From: Lachnospiraceae bacterium
GTDB taxonomy: Bacteria; Bacillota; Clostridia; Lachnospirales; Lachnospiraceae
DNA length: 32,047 bases
Reading direction: 5' to 3'
Assembly (NCBI GenBank): GCA_022774705.1
Contig: JALFLM010000197.1
Coordinates: forward strand, 1 to 32,047
Positions 1 to 6,979 of the stretch are shown piece after piece. Made by a program: the position numbers and the translations under genes. The notes under the pieces are model-generated. The model worked only from the letters and a program-made list of their open reading frames with translations. It was not told where the DNA came from and did no database searches. The first letter of the stretch is position 1. Every line of letters begins with the position of its first letter.

Positions 1-846
1 TTCTTTTCCTGCCATCTCATGATTGGCATCAAGGGTAATGGTACTGCTGTCTTTTGCAGTGACTCTGACCGGCATCGGCTGGCCCGATGTATTTATCAGA
101 AAAATCCGCTGGCCGACTGTCAGGTCTTCTGAGCCCTGAAGCTGTGCGATCTCAACTGTCATAACTGCATTGGGATTGGGCATACCATATGCTTCTTCCG
201 GCATAAGGTGAACATCTGTAATCTGTCCCACTTCCATATCAACTACAGCAGCATCAAAACCTTTGATCATCATGCCGGCCCCGCATACAAATTCCAGCGG
301 TTCGCCCCGGTCATAGGAAGAATCAAACTGGGTGCCGTCATTAAATGTACCTCTGTAATGTACTCTGCATGTTTTGCCTGCATTTTTTCCCTCCAGTACA
401 ATACGGGGGCCGCCGCAGCCGCAGGAATGATCTTCACCATGTCCGCCGCAGCCGTTCTCTCCGCAGCCATGCTCGCCACATCCATGATCTTTGCAGGAAT
501 GTCCTTCTTCATGGTCGTGATGATGGCAATTAGAACCGGTTGACACCAGTTCTCCTCTTAAAAATGCCTCAACAGCTTCATCTGTATTGCCTTCTGCTCC
601 TGCAATCAGTTCAATTCCGGCCTCTTCAAGCGCAGTCTGTGCACCACCGCCGATGCCGCCGCAGATCAGAACATCAATCCCATGACCAGCAAGAACCCCC
701 GCAAGAGCCCCATGACCACTGCCATTGGAACTGATGACCTCACTGGAAATAACCTTTTTATCTTCTACCTCATACACTTTAAACTGTTCTGTTCTTCCAA
801 AATGCTGAAATACGGTACCGTTGTCATAAGTAACTGCTACTTTCAT
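1..846 (-). CDS. NifX/NifB-type cofactor-binding domain fused to SlyD-like FKBP peptidyl-prolyl isomerase (3' end beyond window)
   Basis: The frame is open from an ATG at 846, with GGAGG just upstream, to the window edge (282 codons seen). Residues 1-105 match the dinitrogenase iron-molybdenum cofactor-binding fold (MKVAVTYDNGTVFQHFG start, ICGGIGGGAQTAL at 61-73). Residues 107-146 form a linker with 7 Cys and 9 His. From about 149 comes an FKBP core (HYRGTFNDGTQFDSSY, GAGMMIKGFD, PEEAYG) with the SlyD-type inserted flap and the NHEMAGK motif at 276-282. SlyD proteins are prolyl isomerases, chaperones and nickel binders, usually with the metal-rich segment as a C-terminal tail; here it sits between two domains. 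NifX-type domains bind Fe-S or FeMo-co precursors. A joint role in metal-cofactor handling is inference. The C-terminal few residues are missing only because the window ends. Confidence 0.9.
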   Translation of the reverse strand, partial: MKVAVTYDNGTVFQHFGRTEQFKVYEVEDKKVISSEVISSNGSGHGALAGVLAGHGIDVLICGGIGGGAQTALEEAGIELIAGAEGNTDEAVEAFLRGELVSTGSNCHHHDHEEGHSCKDHGCGEHGCGENGCGGHGEDHSCGCGGPRIVLEGKNAGKTCRVHYRGTFNDGTQFDSSYDRGEPLEFVCGAGMMIKGFDAAVVDMEVGQITDVHLMPEEAYGMPNPNAVMTVEIAQLQGSEDLTVGQRIFLINTSGQPMPVRVTAKDSSTITLDANHEMAGKE

Positions 847-886
847 TATCAAATCCTCCAGATATTTTCATATTTTGATTCAGTTT

Positions 887-917
887 ATCATAATTTCGAA
901 GATTTCTCCACAGGCAA
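887..917 (-). promoter_or_regulatory. Weak candidate promoter of the NifX-SlyD fusion gene
   Basis: On the minus strand TTGCCT (912-917) is followed after 19 bases by TATGAT (887-892), about 40 bases before the ATG. The -10 is good, but the spacer is longer than the preferred 17, so this is tentative. Confidence 0.3.
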
Positions 918-998
918 AATACAAATTTGACCATCAACTGAAAAATACTGTAATTCCTCAAATTCATCATCTAAAAACTCAAAAGTAAAAATAAGAAA

Positions 999-1390
999 TC
1001 ATTGCATACAATTCATTATCACGCTGATCATCATTTCTTTTTCTACCGGCCTTGATTCAGCAATCATTATCGAAAGGGCAACCAATGTTGAATCTTCTAT
1101 CTTCTTTTTTCCGTTTTCAAACAACGCATAGTCTGAATCACCTCCATACATTCTTCATATTTAAGAACATATGTTGTTTCACTCCCTTTCGGACGAGTCA
1201 TGTTTTGGTGATCGTAGGAATCCAGCAGATTGAGTGCATTGCTATACTTTTCAATTACAGAAAGCACTTGTTTGCTGTCCGGTTCATTCTCCGTCCTTTT
1301 CACAATCAATTCTTCATACGCTTTATAATTCTTCCATTTTTGCACATTAAAAGCAGACAATTCAATGACATCTTCACCTCTTTGCCTGCT
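999..1390 (-). pseudogene. Relic of a Fic/death-on-curing (RhuM-associated) gene with the catalytic core deleted
   Basis: Two pieces of one protein family lie next to each other in different frames. The 5' piece (to 1097) reads LLDSYDHQNMTRPKG and then YEECMEVIQTMR, which I recognise as the region just before the Fic domain in RhuM/Fic-like proteins. The 3' piece (about 1095 down to 999) reads STLVALSIMIAESRPVEKE and then a short tail ending in MNCMQ, which resembles the C-terminal end of the same proteins. The Fic core between them, with its HPFxxGNKR motif, is absent. The 5' end is also missing: the frame is closed by a stop at 1391-1393, and the only good ribosome site serves an ATG in another frame. 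The family assignment is from memory of its conserved blocks. Confidence 0.6.
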
Positions 1391-1403
1391 TTACGATCAT
1401 TCT

Positions 1404-1424
1404 GTTTTTTTCACACAAAAAAAC
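1404..1424. repeat. Perfect A/T-rich inverted repeat downstream of spoIVB
   Basis: GTTTTTTT, a five-base CACAC loop and AAAAAAAC form an 8-bp perfect hairpin 18 bases after the spoIVB stop. It lacks a GC-rich stem, so it is at best a weak terminator; no better terminator for spoIVB is visible. Confidence 0.35.
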
Positions 1425-1441
1425 GACATACCTTACACGGT

Positions 1442-2689
1442 TCAATTCTTCAGCATATTCTCTATAAATATCCCATACCCTCTCGTCGGATCATTCACAA
1501 GAACGTGCGTCACCGCTCCCACCAGCTTTCCATCCTGAATGATCGGGCTGCCGCTCATTCCCTGCAAAATTCCACCTGTCTGTTTCAACAGAGAACTGTC
1601 CGTTACCGTGACTTCCAGATTGATATTATCATATCCGGCTTTTTCTCCTGATATTTTCCGAATCTCAATATCGTAAAATCGATACTCTCCGTTGAAGCTG
1701 CTGATCATCTGAGCTTTTCCATCCCGTATCTCTTCTGCACCGGCTGTTTCCAGTGCTGCTTTTTTCCACAAATTGTTAAATGTATCCTGCTGATAAAAGC
1801 TGCTTAGCCGATCCATGATCAGGTCTTTGATTCCGCTGTTGCCCAGTCCGAAGATGCCCTGTTCCGTGTTGTTTTTTACGGTTCCGATACAGGACTGCAT
1901 GCGGTAATCAATGGCTCCTGAAAGAGATCCGGGCTTGTTGCTGATGCTTTTGATCAGGGAATATATCTCTGCATGGTACAGCTGTCCGTTGTCGATTACC
2001 ATCCTTTTGCCGGTATCGATATCACTGATACAATGGCCCAGCGCTGCAAAATTCCCGTCTTCGTCGACCCAGGTCAGAGTTCCAATGCCGTGCATATTGT
2101 CACGGATCCATAATCCGGCTGCGTAATCACCATTCTCTGACATCACAGGATTTACTGTCACCTGTTTCTGACTTCCATTGTGTTCAACAAGCAGATTGAT
2201 CGGCTGGCCGCTGCTTTCCTGAACCAGTTTACGAAACTGCTCTTTGGTGGATATCTCCGTCCCACCGGCCTGAAGAATATAATCTCCCGCTTCCAGAATA
2301 CCGCTGCAGGGCGAACTATTGTCTCCGTTCTCCGTCACAATATGAGTTACTTCTGTCACCAGCACACCTCTGGTCTCCAGATAAATTCCCACAGGAATCC
2401 CGCAGGGCAGAAGCTTTCTCCTTTCATGCCCGGTCTGTACAGTATCTTTTCCATCCTTTTCATAAGAAAACGAAGCTGTACCGCTCCCTTCGGCTGACGG
2501 CACGGCTGCCTCCCTGACCTGACATGTATCAGACCCTGAGTTCACATTCCAAAACGCTGCATAAGATTCTGTAAAAACGAAAAAATATAGTAATGTAAAA
2601 CAGGAAGTAAAAAGAAATATTCCCGTCAGGAAAGCATGATATCTTTTTAGTCTTCTGTTCAGCCGCTTATTACCGCAATCACCCCGCAT
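1442..2689 (-). CDS. spoIVB: SpoIVB, sporulation signalling serine peptidase (S55 family, PDZ)
   Basis: The 415-aa protein has an N-terminal membrane segment (about 20-40), a PDZ domain (about 100-195) and the S55 peptidase domain. The likely catalytic residues are His219 (AALGHCISD) and Ser379 (GMSGSPI), equivalent to His236 and Ser378 of Bacillus subtilis. In that organism SpoIVB is made in the forespore, secreted into the intermembrane space, and cleaves SpoIVFA to trigger pro-sigma-K processing; many Clostridia keep spoIVB without spoIVFA. GGAGG lies 8 bases before the ATG. The gene follows recN after 229 bases, the usual order in Firmicutes. That gap holds no gene; it has a CATAATA box like a sigma-G -10, without a clear -35. 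Confidence 0.95.
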   Translation of the reverse strand: MRGDCGNKRLNRRLKRYHAFLTGIFLFTSCFTLLYFFVFTESYAAFWNVNSGSDTCQVREAAVPSAEGSGTASFSYEKDGKDTVQTGHERRKLLPCGIPVGIYLETRGVLVTEVTHIVTENGDNSSPCSGILEAGDYILQAGGTEISTKEQFRKLVQESSGQPINLLVEHNGSQKQVTVNPVMSENGDYAAGLWIRDNMHGIGTLTWVDEDGNFAALGHCISDIDTGKRMVIDNGQLYHAEIYSLIKSISNKPGSLSGAIDYRMQSCIGTVKNNTEQGIFGLGNSGIKDLIMDRLSSFYQQDTFNNLWKKAALETAGAEEIRDGKAQMISSFNGEYRFYDIEIRKISGEKAGYDNINLEVTVTDSSLLKQTGGILQGMSGSPIIQDGKLVGAVTHVLVNDPTRGYGIFIENMLKN

Positions 2690-2918
2690 AATAAATCCTC
2701 CATTCCCCGCAAAACAAGCTGTAACAATCAGTAAAATTACTCCCGCCTCTTCAGGCAGGCAGCACTGAAACTTACTCTCTGAGGTTATTATGCGATAAAT
2801 TCAAATTGTGAATCATGTATTTTCTGGTTTCCAGCTGCAGTCTCCTGCAGGCAGTATCGCAAAGCAGAAGAGAAATGCTGTGTCCGGCCCGCTTACTGTA
2901 CTGATCATCCCAGAACTG

Positions 2919-4607
2919 TCAGCTGTGACGGTGCAGCATCTGCACTTTTGCTGCTTTCAGTTCTCTGGCATTCTGAAGAACAGCGTCTGTAATCTGTACT
3001 CCGCCCAACAGCCTTGCCAGTTCCCGGACTGAATCTTCTTCTTCCAGATGGCTGATTGTAGTACAGGTTTTCTGATCCACGATATCCTTGGCTATCATAA
3101 AATGATTATCCGCCATGGATGCAATCTGGGGAAGATGTGTAATGCAAAGCACCTGATGTGTCTGCCCGATAAGGGAAAGCTTCTCCGATACACAAGCAGC
3201 GGTTCTGCCGCTGATTCCTGTATCGATTTCATCAAAAATCAGAGTGGGAATCTGATCCGTATCGGCAAGTACAGACTTCACAGCCAGCATAATCCGGGAA
3301 AGCTCACCGCCGGAGGCCACATCTCCCAACGGCTGCATAGGCTGGCCTGGATTGGTGGAGATCACAAATTCCGCATCATCAAAGCCATTGCTTCCGAACT
3401 GACCGGAGCGCTCAAAATGCATATCAAACGACACCTGAAGGAAATTCAGTTCCTGCAGACTGGAGATAATTGCCCGAACCAGCGGAACGGCTGCTTTTCT
3501 GCGAAGTACCGACAGCTGTTCGCACAGACACAGCACCTGCTTTTTCGCAGTTTCACATGCTTTTTGTGTACGGCTTCGGTTCTCCTCATAATTCTCCAGT
3601 TCCCGGAGACGCTCCTGCTTCTCCCTGAGGCTTTCCATAATCTGACTGTAATCACGGCCGTACTTCGCCTGCAGGGAGCGGATCAGATCCAGCCTGTCCC
3701 TGACTTCCTCATAGGTCTCCTGATCAAAACTCAGACTTTCCATATATGCAGCCACGTCCCGGTTGATATCAGACAGAATCGCCTCCAGATCCTGAATCTG
3801 AGAGGCAATATGGCGCACGGAATCATCATATTTCTGAACCGACTGGATTTCACGTACTGCTCTGGATACTGATTCCCCGGCTGAAGCGCTGCTGTCATAT
3901 CCCAGCGCATCGCGAACGATCCCCATGGACTCCATAATGCTGCGGCTGTTGGCAATCTTTTTGAAAATCTGCTCCAGGTCTTCTTCCTCTCCCTCTTTCA
4001 GACATGCAGATGTAATCTCATTGATCTCAAAACGGAGAAAATCCACTTCACGCAGACGGACTTCTTCTTCCAGGGAAAAGGATTGCAGCCTGCGGCTCAG
4101 CTGTACGTAACTGCTGTAAGCATCAGCCAGCTTCTCCTTCACAGGAACAATCTCCTGGCCGGCATAGGCATCAAGAATCTCAAGATGCTTATACTTATAC
4201 AGCAGGGACTGATGCTCATGCTGTCCGTGTATATCAATGAGCATACCTGTAATACGGCGTACTTTTGCTGCTGTAACCGTCATATCATTGATCCTGAACA
4301 CACTGCGTCCCTTCAGAATCTTCCGTGACAGAATCAGAACACCGTCCTCCGTCTCAATATCCATATCCTGCAGCTGACGGAGCTTTTCCTCTTCTTCCAC
4401 CTGGAAAACCAGCTCAATATAGGCATACTCCGCACCGGACCGGATCACATTGGCACCGGCCTTGCCTCCCAGTGCCAGATTGACAGCATCGATCAGAATC
4501 GACTTGCCTGCGCCTGTCTCTCCTGTCAGAATATTGAGACCCGCTCCAAATTCCATATCGGCTTCTTCTATCAACGCAAAGTTCTTTACATGCAAATGCA
4601 TCAGCAT
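2919..4607 (-). CDS. recN: RecN, SMC-like DNA repair ATPase
   Basis: The 562-aa protein has the RecN layout: Walker A GETGAGKS at 29-36, the conserved IDIHGQHEHQSL block at 124-135, a long coiled-coil region about 150-370, the ABC signature SGGELSR at 432-438, and Walker B TLIFDEIDTG at 455-464. RecN is a cytoplasmic SMC-family ATPase that gathers DNA ends early in double-strand-break repair. AGGGGG precedes the first ATG at proper distance. It is separated from argR by a terminator and has its own promoter with two LexA-like boxes, which fits SOS induction, known for recN in several bacteria. Confidence 0.97.
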   Translation of the reverse strand: MLMHLHVKNFALIEEADMEFGAGLNILTGETGAGKSILIDAVNLALGGKAGANVIRSGAEYAYIELVFQVEEEEKLRQLQDMDIETEDGVLILSRKILKGRSVFRINDMTVTAAKVRRITGMLIDIHGQHEHQSLLYKYKHLEILDAYAGQEIVPVKEKLADAYSSYVQLSRRLQSFSLEEEVRLREVDFLRFEINEITSACLKEGEEEDLEQIFKKIANSRSIMESMGIVRDALGYDSSASAGESVSRAVREIQSVQKYDDSVRHIASQIQDLEAILSDINRDVAAYMESLSFDQETYEEVRDRLDLIRSLQAKYGRDYSQIMESLREKQERLRELENYEENRSRTQKACETAKKQVLCLCEQLSVLRRKAAVPLVRAIISSLQELNFLQVSFDMHFERSGQFGSNGFDDAEFVISTNPGQPMQPLGDVASGGELSRIMLAVKSVLADTDQIPTLIFDEIDTGISGRTAACVSEKLSLIGQTHQVLCITHLPQIASMADNHFMIAKDIVDQKTCTTISHLEEEDSVRELARLLGGVQITDAVLQNARELKAAKVQMLHRHS

Positions 4608-4676
4608 AACGATTCCCCCTCATGTATACTTCGTTTAAAATACATTCCCTTCAGATATAATCAGAACAGGTGTTGT

Positions 4677-4688
4677 GAACAGTTGTTC
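4677..4688 (-). promoter_or_regulatory. LexA (SOS) box upstream of recN, perfect match
   Basis: GAACAACTGTTC on the minus strand fits the Gram-positive LexA pattern GAACNNNNGTTC exactly. It lies about 70 bases before the recN ATG and just downstream of the predicted -10, where a bound repressor would block initiation. Confidence 0.75.
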
Positions 4689-4690
4689 CC

Positions 4691-4702
4691 GAATGTTTGT
4701 TC
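4691..4702 (-). promoter_or_regulatory. Second, imperfect LexA-like box upstream of recN
   Basis: GAACAAACATTC differs from GAACNNNNGTTC at one base. Its centre is 14 bases from the perfect box, and it overlaps the expected transcription start. Confidence 0.5.
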
Positions 4703-4704
4703 CA

Positions 4705-4733
4705 ATTGTATCTCAGGAGACAAAAAAAAGCAA
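4705..4733 (-). promoter_or_regulatory. Candidate recN promoter overlapping the argR terminator
   Basis: TTGCTT (4728-4733), a 17-base spacer and TACAAT (4705-4710) on the minus strand. The -35 is inside the terminator stem of argR, so the two units abut directly. Confidence 0.5.
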
Positions 4734-4770
4734 GCACTTTTTGAAATTTTTACATTTCTCATGCCTGCTT
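4722..4770 (-). terminator. Intrinsic terminator after argR
   Basis: On the minus strand AAGCAGGCA (4762-4770) pairs with TGCTTGCTT (4728-4736), with one G-U pair. An inner GAAAT/ATTTC stem is possible, and a run of T follows. It lies 40 bases after the argR stop and ends the nusB-to-argR unit. Confidence 0.75.
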
Positions 4771-4810
4771 CATAAACTTTATCAATACTTTATTAATCCG
4801 GTACTGTATT

Positions 4811-5281
4811 TTACTGTTTCCTGTCCCGGTTTCTGTTAACCATCTTCTGCACTTCTTTCATGAGAACTACCGTGTCTTCCACACTTCTCACAGCACACAT
4901 AATCGTATCATCACCGGCTATGCATCCCACAACCTGCGGTAAATGAAGGCCGTCGAGGGCGGCCGCCACTGCCATGGCAAGCCCCGAAACTGTTTTTATT
5001 ACAAGAAGATTCTGAGCCATATCCATGGACACAAAGCCATCACAGAAAATCCGGATGTATTTATCCTTCATCTCATCTTCTTCCTTTTTCAGCAGGGTAT
5101 AACACTGTTTTCCCCTGCCGTTTGGCATCTTGGTCAGCTTGAGTTCTCTGATATCTCTGGAAACCGTTGCCTGAGTTACATTGAAGCCCTCCATGTTCAG
5201 CCGTTCGGCAAGTTCTTCCTGTGTTTCAATATCGAACCTGCCGATCAGTTCTCGTATTTTGTCATGTCTTTTGATCTTCAT
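4811..5281 (-). CDS. argR: ArgR/AhrC-family arginine-responsive repressor
   Basis: The 156-aa protein has an N-terminal winged helix-turn-helix (1-65, with QATVSRDIRELKL at 37-49) and a C-terminal oligomerisation and arginine-binding domain containing GCIAGDDTI at 119-127. ArgR hexamers bind ARG boxes with arginine and control arginine synthesis and breakdown genes. A longer frame begins two codons earlier at a TTG, but GGAGGT lies 5 bases before the ATG at 5281, so that start is preferred. It follows nadK after 15 bases and is the last gene before a terminator; argR beside recN is conserved in Firmicutes. Confidence 0.95.
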   Translation of the reverse strand: MKIKRHDKIRELIGRFDIETQEELAERLNMEGFNVTQATVSRDIRELKLTKMPNGRGKQCYTLLKKEEDEMKDKYIRIFCDGFVSMDMAQNLLVIKTVSGLAMAVAAALDGLHLPQVVGCIAGDDTIMCAVRSVEDTVVLMKEVQKMVNRNRDRKQ

Positions 5282-5296
5282 ACTCAACCTCCGATT

Positions 5297-6169
5297 TTAC
5301 CGTTCTGACATTTTCCGCCGTACTGTTTCCAGAAAACTTACATTACTGACTTTCAGGATACTGGCGGTAATATCTGCCTGTTCTATCTCAATCCGGTCAC
5401 CTGGTCTCAACACACCGCTGTCATTGCCATCAAAGCATATCTGAACCGGAACAAATCTTTTTCCGGGCCGCTGCGTTACTTCCACTACGATTCTGGAATC
5501 GGCCCGCAGTACAATACTTCTGCAGTGCAGAGAGTGGGGGGAAATTGGTGTCAGGAGAATACTGAAGGCTTTTGGATCCACGATCGGACCCCCGGCTGAC
5601 AGATTGTAGGCGGTAGAACCCGTGGGAGTAGCAATGATAATGCCGTCCGCCACGTATTTATTCAGCAGCTCTCCATCCACATAGATATTATAATCATTCA
5701 CATCCAGCCCCTGGGAGCGGGAAAGAACGATATCATTCAATGCATAATCAGATGTCTGACAGAACTCTCCAATGATAACAGCCCCGTGAAGCAGCATCCT
5801 GCGTTCAACCGTATATCTGTCTGCAATCAGACAGTCCATGGCATATTCAATGGAAGTTGGATCAATTTCCGACAGATAACCAAGAGTTCCCAGATTAATG
5901 CCCAGAATGGGGATTTCCTTGTGTTTCAGATCACGGGCGGCCTGCAGCATGGTACCGTCTCCGCCGATTACCAGAATACACTGTGTATCATCCGGTACTC
6001 TTTCCGGATTCGTATAGCGGTACCATTCATGATCATCCTCCGCATGTTCATAAACGCCGGGATCCAGCCTGCAGCGACAGCCCCTTGTAACAAGATAATC
6101 CCGGACGCGCTGTGCCATCTGCCTGCTGCCTTCTTTTCCGTAATTACTGATTACATAAAATTTATTCAT
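5297..6169 (-). CDS. nadK: NAD kinase
   Basis: The 290-aa protein has the GGDGT motif at 69-73, where the Asp is the catalytic base region, and the NAD-binding block TGSTAYNLSAGGP at 183-195. These define the ATP/polyphosphate NAD kinase family. It phosphorylates NAD+ at the 2'-hydroxyl to make NADP+ in the cytoplasm. Length is typical. It begins 6 bases after the tlyA stop and so belongs to the same transcript as dxs and tlyA. Confidence 0.96.
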   Translation of the reverse strand: MNKFYVISNYGKEGSRQMAQRVRDYLVTRGCRCRLDPGVYEHAEDDHEWYRYTNPERVPDDTQCILVIGGDGTMLQAARDLKHKEIPILGINLGTLGYLSEIDPTSIEYAMDCLIADRYTVERRMLLHGAVIIGEFCQTSDYALNDIVLSRSQGLDVNDYNIYVDGELLNKYVADGIIIATPTGSTAYNLSAGGPIVDPKAFSILLTPISPHSLHCRSIVLRADSRIVVEVTQRPGKRFVPVQICFDGNDSGVLRPGDRIEIEQADITASILKVSNVSFLETVRRKMSER

Positions 6170-6175
6170 GAACCT

Positions 6176-6979
6176 TTACAATGCCTCATGTGCTTTCACT
6201 GTAATCTGCTCCGGAGTCGGAATATACGGAGCCTCTTCAGGACGTTCACAGCCCTTGCCCAGCCATACGAGATACTCGATATTGCCCTCCGGACCCTTAA
6301 TGGGGGAATAATCAAGTCCCAGAATGGTAAAGCCCATGGCCTGCGCACAGGCCATAACGGAATCAACAACCTCCACATGGACTTTTCTGTCTCTGACAAC
6401 GCCTTTTTTGCCCACTTTTTCCCGTCCCGCCTCAAACTGCGGCTTGATCAGGCATACGGCCTGACCACCCTCTTTCAGCAGTTCATAAGCCGGAGGAAGA
6501 ATCTTACTCAGAGAAATAAACGATACATCTACGGAAAAAAAGTCAACAGGCTCCGGTATCAGTTCATGATTCAGATAACGGGCATTGGTTTTTTCCATAC
6601 AGATCACACGATCATCCTGACGCAGTTTCCAGTCCAGCTGTCCACGGCCGCTGTCAACCGCATACACACGGACAGCTCCGTTCTGCAGCATACAGTCCGT
6701 AAAACCACCCGTAGAAGCACCGATATCCATGCAGGTACATCCTGTCAGCGTAATAGGCCATACATCCATGGCCTTTTCCAGTTTCAGGCCTCCGCGGCTT
6801 ACATATTTCAGTGTGGAGCCCTTTACCTCCACCGTTTTTTCCGTATCAAATACAGATCCGGGCTTATCTTCCTTCTGTCCGTCTACATAAACAATGCCGG
6901 ACATGATAAGAGCTTTTGCCTTCTCCCTGGAAGGCGCCAGGCCCTTATTCACCAGCAGTATATCCAAACGTTCTTTCAT
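6176..6979 (-). CDS. tlyA: TlyA-family rRNA 2'-O-methyltransferase (S4 domain plus FtsJ-like fold)
   Basis: Residues 1-62 form an S4 RNA-binding domain (ERLDILLVNKGLAPSREKAK). The rest is an FtsJ/RrmJ-like methyltransferase with the S-adenosylmethionine site DIGASTGGFTDC at 85-96, SVDVSFISL at 149-157 and LIKPQFEAGRE at 177-187. Family members methylate 2'-hydroxyls of cytidine in 16S and 23S rRNA; the family was first named for haemolysin activity. The ATG overlaps the dxs stop by four bases (ATGA), a sign of translational coupling. Confidence 0.93.
   Translation of the reverse strand: MKERLDILLVNKGLAPSREKAKALIMSGIVYVDGQKEDKPGSVFDTEKTVEVKGSTLKYVSRGGLKLEKAMDVWPITLTGCTCMDIGASTGGFTDCMLQNGAVRVYAVDSGRGQLDWKLRQDDRVICMEKTNARYLNHELIPEPVDFFSVDVSFISLSKILPPAYELLKEGGQAVCLIKPQFEAGREKVGKKGVVRDRKVHVEVVDSVMACAQAMGFTILGLDYSPIKGPEGNIEYLVWLGKGCERPEEAPYIPTPEQITVKAHEAL

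Noticed and set aside
208-543. Short plus-strand open frames over the left-edge gene
   Set aside because: The minus-strand frame through 1-846 encodes clear domains; the plus-strand frames are shadows of its Cys/His-rich part.
2786-2792. CATAATA on the minus strand as a sigma-G -10 for spoIVB
   Set aside because: It fits the -10 pattern but no matching -35 is found at a suitable distance, so it was not listed as a promoter.
2799-2813. Palindrome ATTCA-AATTG-TGAAT before spoIVB as an ARG box for ArgR
   Set aside because: The half-sites are in the opposite order to the ARG box (TGAAT...ATTCA), and no arginine gene is beside it.
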